Source: Flavobacterium akiainvivens
GTDB lineage: Bacteria; Bacteroidota; Bacteroidia; Flavobacteriales; Flavobacteriaceae
Direction: 5' to 3'
Assembly: GCF_001278115.1 (NCBI RefSeq)
Contig: NZ_LIYD01000005.1
Location: forward strand, 3,125,716-3,189,715
Length of the DNA: 64,000 bases
Positions 27,192-36,000 of the stretch are shown in pieces. The notes beneath the pieces were generated by a model that had not been told where the DNA came from, made no database searches, and saw only the letters and a list, made by a program, of their open reading frames with translations. Both the position numbers and the translations under genes were made by a program. How positions within the stretch are numbered: the stretch's first letter is position 1; each line of letters starts with the position of its first letter.

Positions 27192-28046
27192 TTAATTTTT
27201 AGTGTTCTGCAGCACGTAAATATGCGACGAATACTCGCCATTTTGGCTCCCTTTGAGGTTTGACTGCAATCCGCGCCAAAAACCAGCCACAAAATTCATT
27301 TTTCCGGTTTTGTATTTTTCTGAAAGCAGGCTTACATAAAAACTATCAAATTTCATAGGTAGGGTTTGTACCAAATCCATTTGCTGTGCCGCGAAAAGTT
27401 TTTGGATGCTTGTTTTACTAAAATGCCACAGGTGACGGGGCACATCATAAGCTGCCCAAAATTCTTTGTAGTATTGCGCATCGTGCGATTTATAATTGGG
27501 CACCGCCACAATTAATGTACCGGTTGGTTTCAGTATGCGTTTTAATTCGGCAATCTGGGCCTGCACATCGGGCACGTGCTCTAAAACATGCCACATGGTT
27601 ATTACATCTTTGCTGTGCGAGGCAATTGAAGCCAAATCTTCGGCAAATACGACTCCTTTACCTTTTGCAATATCTTTTGCCTTGGGGCTGGGTTCTACAC
27701 CGGTAATGTTCCAGCCGTTTTGTTTTGCCACCACAAGAAAATCGCCCGTACCGGCACCAATATCCAGTATTTCGCCTTTTGCGGGCTGAAACCGTTGTAC
27801 AAGCTTAATCTTATCGCGCAGGGCTTTTTGCTTAACAGTGTGGTACAGTTTTTCAAAAAGCGAACGTTTGCCATCGGTATGGCTAATATAATCGTCGCTT
27901 TCATAATATTTGCCCAAGTCCTGAAGTGCGGGTTGCGGATGGGTTTTTAAAAGCTGAAGCTCCTGGTCAAGGAGCAGCTGAAATGTTTCACGTGAAACAG
28001 AATGGTCTTTTACGGTAATGTAAACCGGTTTATTTGTAAAATCCAT
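27192..28046 (-). CDS. Class I SAM-dependent methyltransferase
   Basis: 284-aa methyltransferase. Motif I ILDIGAGTGDFL is near residue 92, the acidic end of strand 2 is VEPSP near 117, and the following VITMWHVLEHVPD near 148 is typical of the ubiE/methyltransf_23-like group. Residues 20-60 form an extra helical N-terminus. Substrate unknown. It is the last gene of the mnmG operon: its ATG begins right after the stop of the lipoprotein gene. A perfect canonical parS 16-mer is embedded in codons for Ser-Val-Ser-Arg-Glu-Thr-Phe near residue 17. Confidence 0.85.
   Translation of the reverse strand: MDFTNKPVYITVKDHSVSRETFQLLLDQELQLLKTHPQPALQDLGKYYESDDYISHTDGKRSLFEKLYHTVKQKALRDKIKLVQRFQPAKGEILDIGAGTGDFLVVAKQNGWNITGVEPSPKAKDIAKGKGVVFAEDLASIASHSKDVITMWHVLEHVPDVQAQIAELKRILKPTGTLIVAVPNYKSHDAQYYKEFWAAYDVPRHLWHFSKTSIQKLFAAQQMDLVQTLPMKFDSFYVSLLSEKYKTGKMNFVAGFWRGLQSNLKGSQNGEYSSHIYVLQNTKN
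27984..27999. promoter_or_regulatory. parS site, 16/16 match to the canonical ParB box
   Basis: The sequence TGTTTCACGTGAAACA is identical to the canonical bacterial parS. It lies inside the methyltransferase coding region. ParB (not in this window) would nucleate here. Confidence 0.9.
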
Positions 28047-28571
28047 TTACAGGTTATAATATTCGTTCTTTAAGTTTAAAAGATATTTTACAGCAATGTT
28101 TTGATATAGCGAGTTGCTAAGCAAACAATCCTGGTTATAGTCATCTACTATAGAAAGGCCAAGAAATTTAGCGGTACTGCCCACAATGTTAGCATCGGTT
28201 TCATTTTGGGTAACCATAAACTGGCTCATATCAAAATATTTATTGAGCTCGGCAGTATCATATAAATAAACGGTAAACGTGTGCCCATCGAGGTCAACGT
28301 TATACTGTACGTCTTCATAGGTACCTATTCCGTACTTATCGGCCAAAAACTGCACAAAAGGGCGCTTTCGCGGATTATTCTCAAAAATAAACGCCGTAAG
28401 GCCTTCATCATGCCCAAGGGTTTGTTTTCCGTTAGGCAAAAGTGTATAATCTACTATTTGCAGGTTGCCCCGCTGCGTAATGCAAGAGGCGCTACACAGG
28501 GCCACCACTAAAAACACCAAAAACCCTTTCCAAGAGAGGGTTTTTAAAATTCGTTCCACGTGAAACACCAT
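28047..28571 (-). CDS. Hypothetical lipoprotein of the mnmG operon
   Basis: 174 aa. The ATG overlaps the mnmG stop codon (TAATG), so translation is probably coupled. The first residues Val-Phe-His-Val-Glu are encoded by a parS-like site, after which come a basic stretch, a hydrophobic segment about 15-29, and a lipobox ending in Cys (ASC near residue 30). The mature part of about 145 aa is not recognised; it seems conserved in flavobacteria from memory (position between mnmG and a methyltransferase gene). Confidence 0.65.
   Translation of the reverse strand: MVFHVERILKTLSWKGFLVFLVVALCSASCITQRGNLQIVDYTLLPNGKQTLGHDEGLTAFIFENNPRKRPFVQFLADKYGIGTYEDVQYNVDLDGHTFTVYLYDTAELNKYFDMSQFMVTQNETDANIVGSTAKFLGLSIVDDYNQDCLLSNSLYQNIAVKYLLNLKNEYYNL
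28552..28567. promoter_or_regulatory. parS-like site, 14/16
   Basis: CGTTCCACGTGAAACA at the start of the lipoprotein gene differs from canonical parS at two positions and has the CCACGTG half seen in the sites before mnmG. Confidence 0.75.
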
Positions 28572-30442
28572 TATCGTCCCATATGTATTAAAAGCACCGA
28601 AACATCGGCCGGAGACACACCACTAATGCGGCTTGCCTGCGAAATAGTAACGGGGCGTATTTTTTTCATCTTTTCACGAGCCTCATAGGATAGCGACTTA
28701 ATTTTATCATAATCAAAGTCGGCCGGAATTTTTACATCCTCAAGGCGGTTAAGCTTATCAGCATTGTTTTTTTCTTTTTCAATATAACCGCTGTACTTAA
28801 CCTGGACTTCGGCCTGCTCTACCACTTCCCTATCCAGGTTGTGTGCAGCAATATAATTGGTCACTTTTTCAAACTTTAAAATATCCTCAAGCTCAATTTG
28901 CGGGCGACTGAATATCTTAAACATTTTATCAGACTGCACAATGGGCGCCGACTCCTTTTCTATAAGCACCGGGTTGGCTTCATCTACCGTTAGGCTTGTT
29001 TCACGGAAGAAGTTCACAAAAGCATCGCTCTCATCGCGTTTCTTTTCCATACGGCGCAGGCGCGTTTCAGATGCTAGGCCAATTTCAAACGAACGCGGTG
29101 TAAGCCTAAAATCAGCATTGTCCTGGCGCAGCAGCGTGCGGTACTCAGCACGGCTGGTAAACATACGGTACGGCTCTTCGGTTCCTTTGGTAATAAGATC
29201 GTCTATAAGAACGCCTATATACGCCTCATTACGCTTAAGAATGAATGGGTCTTTCTCCTGCACTTTAAGCGCAGCGTTTATACCTGCCATTAAGCCCTGT
29301 GATGCAGCTTCTTCATAGCCTGTAGTACCGTTAATCTGCCCGGCAAAATACAACCCTTCCACAAGCTTGGTTTCAAGCGTATGCTTAAGCTGTGTAGGCG
29401 GGAAATAATCGTACTCAATAGCATATCCTGGACGGAAGAATTTTACATTCTCAAAGCCTGCAACACTGCGCAGCGCTTTAAACTGCACGTCCTCCGGAAG
29501 GGAGGTGCTAAAGCCGTTTACATATACTTCAACCGTATTCCATCCCTCTGGTTCTACAAACAGCTGGTGGCGGTCTTTATCGGCAAAACGGTTAATTTTA
29601 TCTTCTATAGACGGGCAGTAGCGCGGCCCAAGGCTTTTGATGCGCCCGTTAAACATTGGCGAACGGTCAAACCCTTCGCGCAGCTGGTTGTGTACTTCCT
29701 CACTTGTGTAAGTCATAAAGCATGAACGCTGCTCTACAAGCGGCTTGGTTGTATCAAGGTAAGAGAATTTATCAGGGTTTACATCGCCTGGCTGCTCTAT
29801 CATCTTAGAATAATCCAAAGAGCGGCCATCAACACGCGGCGGCGTACCGGTTTTCATCCTGCCGGCAGTAAAGCCCGCTTTAACCAGGTCTTCGGTAATG
29901 CCGTAAGCAGCACCCTCTCCTGCCCTGCCACCGCCAAACTGTTTCTCCCCAATATGGATTAACCCATTTAGGAATGTGCCGTTTGTAAGCACTACGGTTT
30001 TACCTTTTATTTCGAGCCCCAGAGATGTTTTAACACCCCTTATACAGCCGTTTTCTATAATCAACCCCTTTACCATTTCCTGGTAAAAGTCGAGGTTTTT
30101 TGTACCCTCCAGCATAAGCCTCCACTCTTCGGCAAAGCGCATGCGGTCGCTTTGTGCACGCGGGCTCCACATGGCAGGCCCTTTTGACTTGTTCAGCATC
30201 TTGAACTGAATTGCAGTCTTGTCTGTCACAATACCGCTATACCCGCCAAGGGCGTCGATTTCGCGCACAATTTGCCCTTTTGCAATACCTCCCATAGCGG
30301 GATTGCACGACATTTGGGCTATGTTTTGCAAGCTCATGGTAACCAGCAATGTACTGCACCCCATATTTGCCGCGGCGGCGGCAGCTTCGCTGCCTGCGTG
30401 ACCCGCACCCACCACTATTACATCATATTCTTCCAGAAACAT
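28571..30442 (-). CDS. mnmG: tRNA uridine-5-carboxymethylaminomethyl modification enzyme
   Basis: FAD-dependent MnmG (GidA), 623 aa, full length. With MnmE it installs the cmnm5 group on U34 of tRNAs. The N-terminal FAD motif is VVGAGHAGSEAAAAAANMG, followed by the conserved CNPAMGGIAKG near residue 46 and GRMKTGTPPRVDG near 195. The C-terminal helical domain closes with ISQASRISGVSPADVSVLLIH. First gene of a three-gene operon (mnmG, lipoprotein, methyltransferase). Its promoter region carries four evenly spaced parS palindromes. Confidence 0.97.
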   Translation of the reverse strand: MFLEEYDVIVVGAGHAGSEAAAAAANMGCSTLLVTMSLQNIAQMSCNPAMGGIAKGQIVREIDALGGYSGIVTDKTAIQFKMLNKSKGPAMWSPRAQSDRMRFAEEWRLMLEGTKNLDFYQEMVKGLIIENGCIRGVKTSLGLEIKGKTVVLTNGTFLNGLIHIGEKQFGGGRAGEGAAYGITEDLVKAGFTAGRMKTGTPPRVDGRSLDYSKMIEQPGDVNPDKFSYLDTTKPLVEQRSCFMTYTSEEVHNQLREGFDRSPMFNGRIKSLGPRYCPSIEDKINRFADKDRHQLFVEPEGWNTVEVYVNGFSTSLPEDVQFKALRSVAGFENVKFFRPGYAIEYDYFPPTQLKHTLETKLVEGLYFAGQINGTTGYEEAASQGLMAGINAALKVQEKDPFILKRNEAYIGVLIDDLITKGTEEPYRMFTSRAEYRTLLRQDNADFRLTPRSFEIGLASETRLRRMEKKRDESDAFVNFFRETSLTVDEANPVLIEKESAPIVQSDKMFKIFSRPQIELEDILKFEKVTNYIAAHNLDREVVEQAEVQVKYSGYIEKEKNNADKLNRLEDVKIPADFDYDKIKSLSYEAREKMKKIRPVTISQASRISGVSPADVSVLLIHMGR

Positions 30443-30456
30443 TTTCTTTTCTCATT

Positions 30457-30472
30457 TGTTCCACGTGGAACG
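30457..30472. promoter_or_regulatory. parS-like site 1 of the mnmG upstream array
   Basis: TGTTCCACGTGGAACG, one base from the Pseudomonas-type parS palindrome TGTTCCACGTGGAACA. Centre-to-centre distance to the next site is 38 bp. Confidence 0.85.
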
Positions 30473-30494
30473 TGAAACGGTTATTTTTGTTTTG

Positions 30495-30510
30495 TGTTCC
30501 ACGTGGAACA
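30495..30510. promoter_or_regulatory. parS-like site 2, inside a perfect 24-bp palindrome
   Basis: TGTTCCACGTGGAACA is a perfect palindrome; symmetry extends to 24 bp (30491-30514). The mnmG transcription start is predicted within it. Confidence 0.88.
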
Positions 30511-30518
30511 CAAATTTA
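30511..30518 (-). promoter_or_regulatory. Promoter -7 box (TAAATTTG) for the mnmG operon
   Basis: Exact TAnnTTTG match on the minus strand, abutting parS site 2. The start point would fall near 30504-30507, inside that palindrome. No clear -33 element. Confidence 0.5.
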
Positions 30519-30532
30519 ATTCAATTTTAAAA

Positions 30533-30548
30533 CGTTCCACGTGGAACG
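30533..30548. promoter_or_regulatory. parS-like site 3, inside a perfect 20-bp palindrome
   Basis: CGTTCCACGTGGAACG, with symmetry extending over 30531-30550. 38 bp from site 2. Confidence 0.83.
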
Positions 30549-30571
30549 TTGTTTGTGGTATTGTATCACGA

Positions 30572-30587
30572 TGTTTCACGTGGAACA
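30572..30587. promoter_or_regulatory. parS-like site 4
   Basis: TGTTTCACGTGGAACA, a hybrid of the two known parS half-site forms. 39 bp from site 3 and 4 bp from the stop codon of the next gene. Confidence 0.87.
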
Positions 30588-30590
30588 AAG

Positions 30591-32006
30591 TTAATTCAAT
30601 ATCTTATGTTGAGATGTACTACCGTTTTGATAACTAACATTAACAAAGAAAACACCATTGCTAAAAGTGTTTTCAAGTGCTAAATTGTTACTTTCCGCTT
30701 GTGCAGTATAGATCAGTTTACCTGACACATCATAAATACTTACATTAGCAATTTCATTGTCTGAAACAATATTAAAACAATCGTTTGCCTTATAAACAAA
30801 AGACGATGCTTCCGTAAATTTGTTACCACCCACAACGGTGCCAATTAATCGCACTATACCTCTCTTTGATTCTCCATTAAACTGCATAAAGCTACCAGCA
30901 GCCAATATTTTGCCATCATTCAGTGCAACAGCTTTCGTTAAATGGAAGTCAACACCTGCGCCAATACTAAATGAAGTATCAATACTGCCATCATAATTAA
31001 TCAATGCCATATCATGAACTTCATGATCTCCATAAGCATCAAACTTACCAGAAACCAGATATTTCCCATTATACTTTTCAATATCTAAAATTCTATTGGC
31101 AGAATAACTATTTTGAGCAGTAGTAACCGAAAAAGACTCATCTATACTACCATCATCATTAAGTCTGATTAAGGTTGCAACAGTATTACCTGTAGGAACA
31201 TCAAAAAAACCGGCTGCAACTATCTTGCCATCATACTCTAAAACTACATCATGTACAACACCCCTAACATAATACTTAGAATTAAATGTAGTATCAATAG
31301 TACCGTTTTCATTAAGCCTTATTAGGCCTTTATAAAGAGTATCACTGTCATCATTCATGTTTCCGGCTACCAAAATCTTGTTGTCAGCCAAAACAATAAT
31401 TTCATCAGCTTTTGTAAGTACACCATTATAATCTCCATTATAGGCAAACGTAGTATCTAATGAGCCATCAGCATTCAAACGGATAATTGTGTACCTGTTG
31501 CCTTCAGGCGTTTTAAAATCCCCTCCCACAAGAATCTTACCGTTTGCATCTACAGCTATACTGTAAATAACCTTTACAAGACCGGGGGTGCTGTCAAACA
31601 CAACCGAAGATGTGAATTCAGAATCAAGACTACCATCACTGTTTAACCTTATAATCTGGTTAACCGGATTTCCGTTACAGTTAGAAAAAGCCCCTCCAAC
31701 ATAAATTTTATCATCAGCACCAGCTATGCATGCTACCCCACCAGGAAGACTAATGTTGAAAGATTCGTCTAAAGAACCATCCTGATTAAGGCATGCAAAA
31801 TCAGCAACAGGGATTCCGTTATAAGAATTAAAGTAACTACCGCCGCCTATTAAAATCTTGCCGCCGTTCAAAAGAAAAACATCGTTTATTACTGCACCAT
31901 TGGTTACTCCTGTACCCCCCTGATTAAAATCAGCATCTAATGCTAGCGTTTGTGCAGATAACGCCAGCGAACATACAAAAGCAGATAATGTAAAAAACTT
32001 CTTCAT
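30591..32006 (-). CDS. T9SS cargo protein with delta-60 repeats
   Basis: 471-aa secreted protein. Signal peptide about 1-20 (ALSAQ). Residues about 22-390 consist of repeating delta-60 blades with ILIGG...YNGIPV and ACLNQDGSLDESFN; about seven blades can be counted, which would suit a beta-propeller. The C-terminal 70 residues are a type A sorting domain (VSIYDVSGKLIYTAQ ... GVFFVNVSYQNG). It is the same architecture class as the protein at 19.0-21.2 kb but without Ig-like domains. It is more AT-rich than its neighbours. It begins 30 bp after ybeY on the same strand. Confidence 0.87.
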   Translation of the reverse strand: MKKFFTLSAFVCSLALSAQTLALDADFNQGGTGVTNGAVINDVFLLNGGKILIGGGSYFNSYNGIPVADFACLNQDGSLDESFNISLPGGVACIAGADDKIYVGGAFSNCNGNPVNQIIRLNSDGSLDSEFTSSVVFDSTPGLVKVIYSIAVDANGKILVGGDFKTPEGNRYTIIRLNADGSLDTTFAYNGDYNGVLTKADEIIVLADNKILVAGNMNDDSDTLYKGLIRLNENGTIDTTFNSKYYVRGVVHDVVLEYDGKIVAAGFFDVPTGNTVATLIRLNDDGSIDESFSVTTAQNSYSANRILDIEKYNGKYLVSGKFDAYGDHEVHDMALINYDGSIDTSFSIGAGVDFHLTKAVALNDGKILAAGSFMQFNGESKRGIVRLIGTVVGGNKFTEASSFVYKANDCFNIVSDNEIANVSIYDVSGKLIYTAQAESNNLALENTFSNGVFFVNVSYQNGSTSQHKILN

Positions 32007-32036
32007 TTATGAGGATTTATAATTAATTATGATTGG

Positions 32037-32462
32037 TTAAACTTCAGTTTGGTCGTTAAACATAGCCAGCTTTTCATCTTCTTTAGCGCGCATTTCCTGC
32101 TCGCCTTCTTCGGTTTTGTCGGTATAGCCACAATAGTGTAAAACACCGTGTACCATTACACGTTTAAGCTCATCAATAAAGTCAACTTTAAAATCAATGG
32201 CGTTGTCTTTTACCCTTTCAACAGATATAAAAATATCGCCGCTAATCAGGTTGCCCATGGTATAATCAAAACTAATAATATCGGTAAGCGTGTCGTGGTT
32301 TAAGAACTCAATATTCTTTTCAAGCAGGTAGGCATCATCACAAAAAATGTAATTTATTTCGCCTTCCGTCTTGTCTTCGGATTCCAGCACACGGCCAATC
32401 CAGTCGGCATATTCCTGTTCGTTATCTAAATCAAATCCGGTTTCGTAGTTAAAGCTAATCAT
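32037..32462 (-). CDS. ybeY: Endoribonuclease YbeY (rRNA maturation factor)
   Basis: 141-aa metal-dependent RNase that acts in 16S rRNA 3' maturation and ribosome quality control. The N-terminal LNHDTLTDIISFDY segment and the metal site VHGVLHYCGYTDKTEE near residue 104 are visible. Two of the three usual histidines (HGxLH) are present, while the third position, normally the His of GYDH, is Asp here (GYTDK). From memory this is usual in Bacteroidota. The gene overlaps the 3' end of the DUF4175 gene by 8 nt, so translation is likely coupled. Confidence 0.9.
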   Translation of the reverse strand: MISFNYETGFDLDNEQEYADWIGRVLESEDKTEGEINYIFCDDAYLLEKNIEFLNHDTLTDIISFDYTMGNLISGDIFISVERVKDNAIDFKVDFIDELKRVMVHGVLHYCGYTDKTEEGEQEMRAKEDEKLAMFNDQTEV

Positions 32463-35400
32463 TGTTTTTAAAGTATTGCTGAACCTTTTGGTTGAAATTA
32501 GGGCGCAAAGGTAGTGATTGCCTGTTTAATATCTCTACGCCGTTTAAATATTCCTTTAGGGCTTCAGGCAGTTGGTTACTGGTGTTATTATAGTCTTTTT
32601 TATTGGTTTGGCTTTGGCGTTTGTTGTCCTGCCCCTGCTGCTTCATGGCATTTTCAAGCTTTAGCAATTCGTGCTTCAGGTTTTGCATTTTTTCCAGTGT
32701 TTGGTTGTCGAAACCTTTATTGAGCAACTGCTTTTCTATGTCTTTCATTTTTTTAGCCGCTGCCTGGCCATTGCCGCCCATGCCTTCTTTTTCCAGCATT
32801 TGCTGTAGCTGTTCGCGCAGTTGCTGCTGCTCTTTATAAATTTCCAGTATTTTACCGGCATCTCCCTCGCTGCCTTCTCCTTCTCCACCCTGGCCTTCAC
32901 CTCCTGGTTGACCCTCACCCTGCTTGCCTTTACCGTCTTTACCTTTCATGCCTTCCTGCATTTTTTTAGAAAGCCCTTCCTGCTTTTGAATGATATCGCC
33001 AAGCTGCGGCTCATTGCCCTGCTGACCCTGTTTAGACTTGCCGCCACCCATGCCCTGGCCATTCATTTCCATTTGCATGTTGTTGAGCATATCGCTTAAA
33101 AAGTCGGCCAGCTTATTAGCCGATGTTATGGCATATTGCTGGTTGCTTACGCCACGGCCTACTGCATTTTCGGCAAGGTCGGCCAGTGCCTTATCAACAT
33201 AATAATGCACGTTGCCCACCTCTTTGGTAATGTCTTCGCTAATGCGCGGGTTGCGTAGTGACATGGCAAAAAGGCTGTCGTCTACATGGCGGAACTGTTG
33301 CTTTAAATCCTGTTGGCGCTTTAGGTTTTTAGCAAAGTTTGATGAATGCCTGTTGTTGCCACGAAACTGACCCATTACATCTTCCTGCGAAAATGAATAA
33401 GCCAACAGGTTATCCAGAATCTGGCGTAGCATTTTTACATCTTCCTGAAGCATTTCCATTTCGCCGCCCATCATGCTTTGCATCATATCGGCACCCATTT
33501 GCTTCATTTTTTCTGAAGCCGATTTCTGTTTGTTCTTTGCCTTTTGCTTGCTTTTTTTCTGTTCTTCCTTTTGCTGCTCGTTTTGCTTATCGCTGTTTTG
33601 CTCCTGCTGTTCTTCTTTTTGAAGTTCCTTTTTGGCATCGTCCATATCGCTCTTTACACCCTGCTCCTTTTTCTCATCGGCAGGTATATCCATAGGCTTG
33701 GCCAGTTCCTGGTTTTGCTTATCGAGCTCGCGCATTTCCTTTTGCAGCTGGTTAAATTCTTTATTCAGCTGGTCTTGTTTTTGTGCATTGTTATCTTTAT
33801 TCTCGCTCAGCTTATCCTGCTTTTCGGCAAGCTGTTGCAGTTTCTCAGCAATTTGTTCTGCCTTTTTTTCTACATAATAACGCTTGGTAAGTTCTACCAG
33901 CTGCTCCAGGTTTTTAATCTGGCTCTTGGCGTTTTTCTTAAACTGATCCATTTTTTCGAACAGTTCTTCCTCGCTCAGTTTTTTATTTAATTCCTTAAGC
34001 TCTTCCAGAAGCTTTTCATTTTTTTGGGCTTCTGCTTCGTTTTTCTCAAGGCGTTTCATAAGCTCCTGCTTAAACTCGTCTTCCTTTTCCGGCATAAACT
34101 GGTCCAGGTTTTCGTGCAGTTTTTTACTCAGTTCCTGCTGGCGCTGTTCCTGCATTTGCTGACGTTTAATAAAATCATCAACCTTTTTCTGGTCTTTAAA
34201 GTCAAGCTCCTTTTTTTCCTTACCCATTTTCTGAAGCTTGTCCATCTCCCCCATTTGCTTATCCTGGTTTTTAATGGCATTCTCCAGGCTGTTGATATTG
34301 CTGTTTTGTTCCTGCAATGCCTTGTCTTCTTTTTCGGACTGGGTAAGTTCGCGGTGTGAGAAAACCGACGACTTTGTGCTCTTATAGTTGTGCACGGCAT
34401 CGTTATCAAAAACCTCAAAATAGTATTCATAATCTACCCCGGCCTTAACATCGAGCCCCGTGGGGAAGCTGTAGTAAAAACGGTCAACCGGTTCGCGCTT
34501 TACGGGTAGTGTTCCACGCCTGGCAGCATTAGGGTTATCCTGCGGGTAGTATACAATTTGTAGTTTGGTAAGGCCATAGTCATCGCTCAGCTGGCCCAGT
34601 ATATAATCTTTTTTCAGGTTAAGACTATCGGGGGCGCTTTGTACGCTAATGGTAGGGTACTGATCTTTAACCGTAGTGATTTGATATTGCAGCTTTTCAT
34701 GGTTTTTAACCTTGCTGTTGCTGGTAAGTATTTGGTATTCGGTATTTTGCAGGATGGTTTTGCTAAGCGTAAAGGTGTTATCTTCCTTTACAAAGGCCTG
34801 TTGTGCACCATCATGGCTAAATTGTATGTCGGTAGTGGCCACAGCGTTTACTTTCCAGGTAACTTTAGTACCATCGGGCACTACGGCGTTGCCTGTACCC
34901 TGTACTACCTCCTGTTTTTTGCCAAGGTAGGCCGGAAAGTTAAGCACCATCTCAAAATTGGCAATGGTAGGCACGGCCACCACATTTAGCTCATACGGCT
35001 GAGAGGTTACGTTATTGGCTGAAAGCTGAAAGCTGACGGCTTTTGTTGGCTTTTCAAACGTATAGGTAAATATGCCGGGCTTTACATTTTCCAGGTAATA
35101 GTTTTCGCTGCCTATGTTTATCATGGCATTTTCCGGAATAACGCTGCCCTGTGTTTTAATCTCAAGGGTAAAGTCGGCGCCCTGTTGTGCAATAAGTGGG
35201 TTATTCACCACAATAAATTCAAACGGGGCCGGTGGTGCATAGTGCGTGTTGTAGTGCACAACCCTATCAAAGCTTTGGGTAATTACCTTGCTGTTTCCGC
35301 TGATAAGGAAAAACAAAATAAGCAGTACCGGTACAGCAGCATACGGCAGGTACTTTGAATTCTTTTTAAAATTTATGGCATTGGTAAATGGTATAGGCTG

Positions 35401-35805
35401 TAGGCTGTTTGCCTTTTGCTCGATAGATGCCAGCAGCAGTTCACTTTGCTGAACCTCGTTACTAAGTTGCAGGAAATTGGTTAGCCTGTCGCTTACCTCG
35501 CTAAAGTGGTTGCCTATTATAGTTGAAGCCTCTTTATAGCCTATGCCTTTTTGCAATTTGAACAATTTAAAAACCGGAAACAAAATAAACCGTGCCAGGA
35601 GAATGGCTTCTACCAAAATAAAAATCCAGAAGAGCGCTGTACGCCCGCCCTGGGGCAGCCATAAAAAGTACTCCAGGAGTAGCGTAAAAATAAAATACAA
35701 CAGGCCGAGGGCGGTAAACAAAATTGTTCCACGGATAACCTCGTTTGTGTAAAACTTCCTGATAAAGGCTTCGAGTTTGGCGTATATGAGGGATTTTGCT
35801 TCCAA
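32455..35805 (-). CDS. DUF4175 family large membrane-anchored coiled-coil protein
   Basis: 1116 aa. Three hydrophobic segments lie near the N-terminus (about 23-50, 56-78 and 152-167). An extracytoplasmic beta-rich part spans about 180-470, then a very long coiled-coil region rich in Gln, Lys and Glu runs from about 490 to 960. It includes runs such as QKEEQQEQNSDKQNEQQ near 740, a Gly/Lys linker, and a final helical end. Matches the DUF4175 family of Bacteroidota in size and layout. Function unknown; the form suggests a scaffold in the periplasm. It overlaps ybeY by 8 nt. Confidence 0.85.
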   Translation of the reverse strand: MEAKSLIYAKLEAFIRKFYTNEVIRGTILFTALGLLYFIFTLLLEYFLWLPQGGRTALFWIFILVEAILLARFILFPVFKLFKLQKGIGYKEASTIIGNHFSEVSDRLTNFLQLSNEVQQSELLLASIEQKANSLQPIPFTNAINFKKNSKYLPYAAVPVLLILFFLISGNSKVITQSFDRVVHYNTHYAPPAPFEFIVVNNPLIAQQGADFTLEIKTQGSVIPENAMINIGSENYYLENVKPGIFTYTFEKPTKAVSFQLSANNVTSQPYELNVVAVPTIANFEMVLNFPAYLGKKQEVVQGTGNAVVPDGTKVTWKVNAVATTDIQFSHDGAQQAFVKEDNTFTLSKTILQNTEYQILTSNSKVKNHEKLQYQITTVKDQYPTISVQSAPDSLNLKKDYILGQLSDDYGLTKLQIVYYPQDNPNAARRGTLPVKREPVDRFYYSFPTGLDVKAGVDYEYYFEVFDNDAVHNYKSTKSSVFSHRELTQSEKEDKALQEQNSNINSLENAIKNQDKQMGEMDKLQKMGKEKKELDFKDQKKVDDFIKRQQMQEQRQQELSKKLHENLDQFMPEKEDEFKQELMKRLEKNEAEAQKNEKLLEELKELNKKLSEEELFEKMDQFKKNAKSQIKNLEQLVELTKRYYVEKKAEQIAEKLQQLAEKQDKLSENKDNNAQKQDQLNKEFNQLQKEMRELDKQNQELAKPMDIPADEKKEQGVKSDMDDAKKELQKEEQQEQNSDKQNEQQKEEQKKSKQKAKNKQKSASEKMKQMGADMMQSMMGGEMEMLQEDVKMLRQILDNLLAYSFSQEDVMGQFRGNNRHSSNFAKNLKRQQDLKQQFRHVDDSLFAMSLRNPRISEDITKEVGNVHYYVDKALADLAENAVGRGVSNQQYAITSANKLADFLSDMLNNMQMEMNGQGMGGGKSKQGQQGNEPQLGDIIQKQEGLSKKMQEGMKGKDGKGKQGEGQPGGEGQGGEGEGSEGDAGKILEIYKEQQQLREQLQQMLEKEGMGGNGQAAAKKMKDIEKQLLNKGFDNQTLEKMQNLKHELLKLENAMKQQGQDNKRQSQTNKKDYNNTSNQLPEALKEYLNGVEILNRQSLPLRPNFNQKVQQYFKNND

Positions 35806-35880
35806 AATGTTTATAAATTACGTGTAATTGTTTATAACCGATAAAGATATAAATTCTTATGATGCAGAGGCGTTAATTTT

Positions 35881-35993
35881 GGATTGTTCGATGATTCGAT
35901 GATTCGATTGTTCGATTGTTCGATGGTTTGATGGTTTGAGAGTGTATTTTGCAGTTAGTCGAAAAATCGAATCATCGAATAATCCAAAAATCC
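35881..35993. repeat. Inverted repeat with period-8 TTCGAT arms
   Basis: Left arm 35881-35939 is a tandem array of 8-bp units with core TTCGAT or TTTGAT. Right arm 35957-35993 carries the complementary ATCGAA-type units but fewer of them. It lies just upstream of the gltX promoter box. Confidence 0.85.
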
Positions 35994-36000
35994 AAATACC

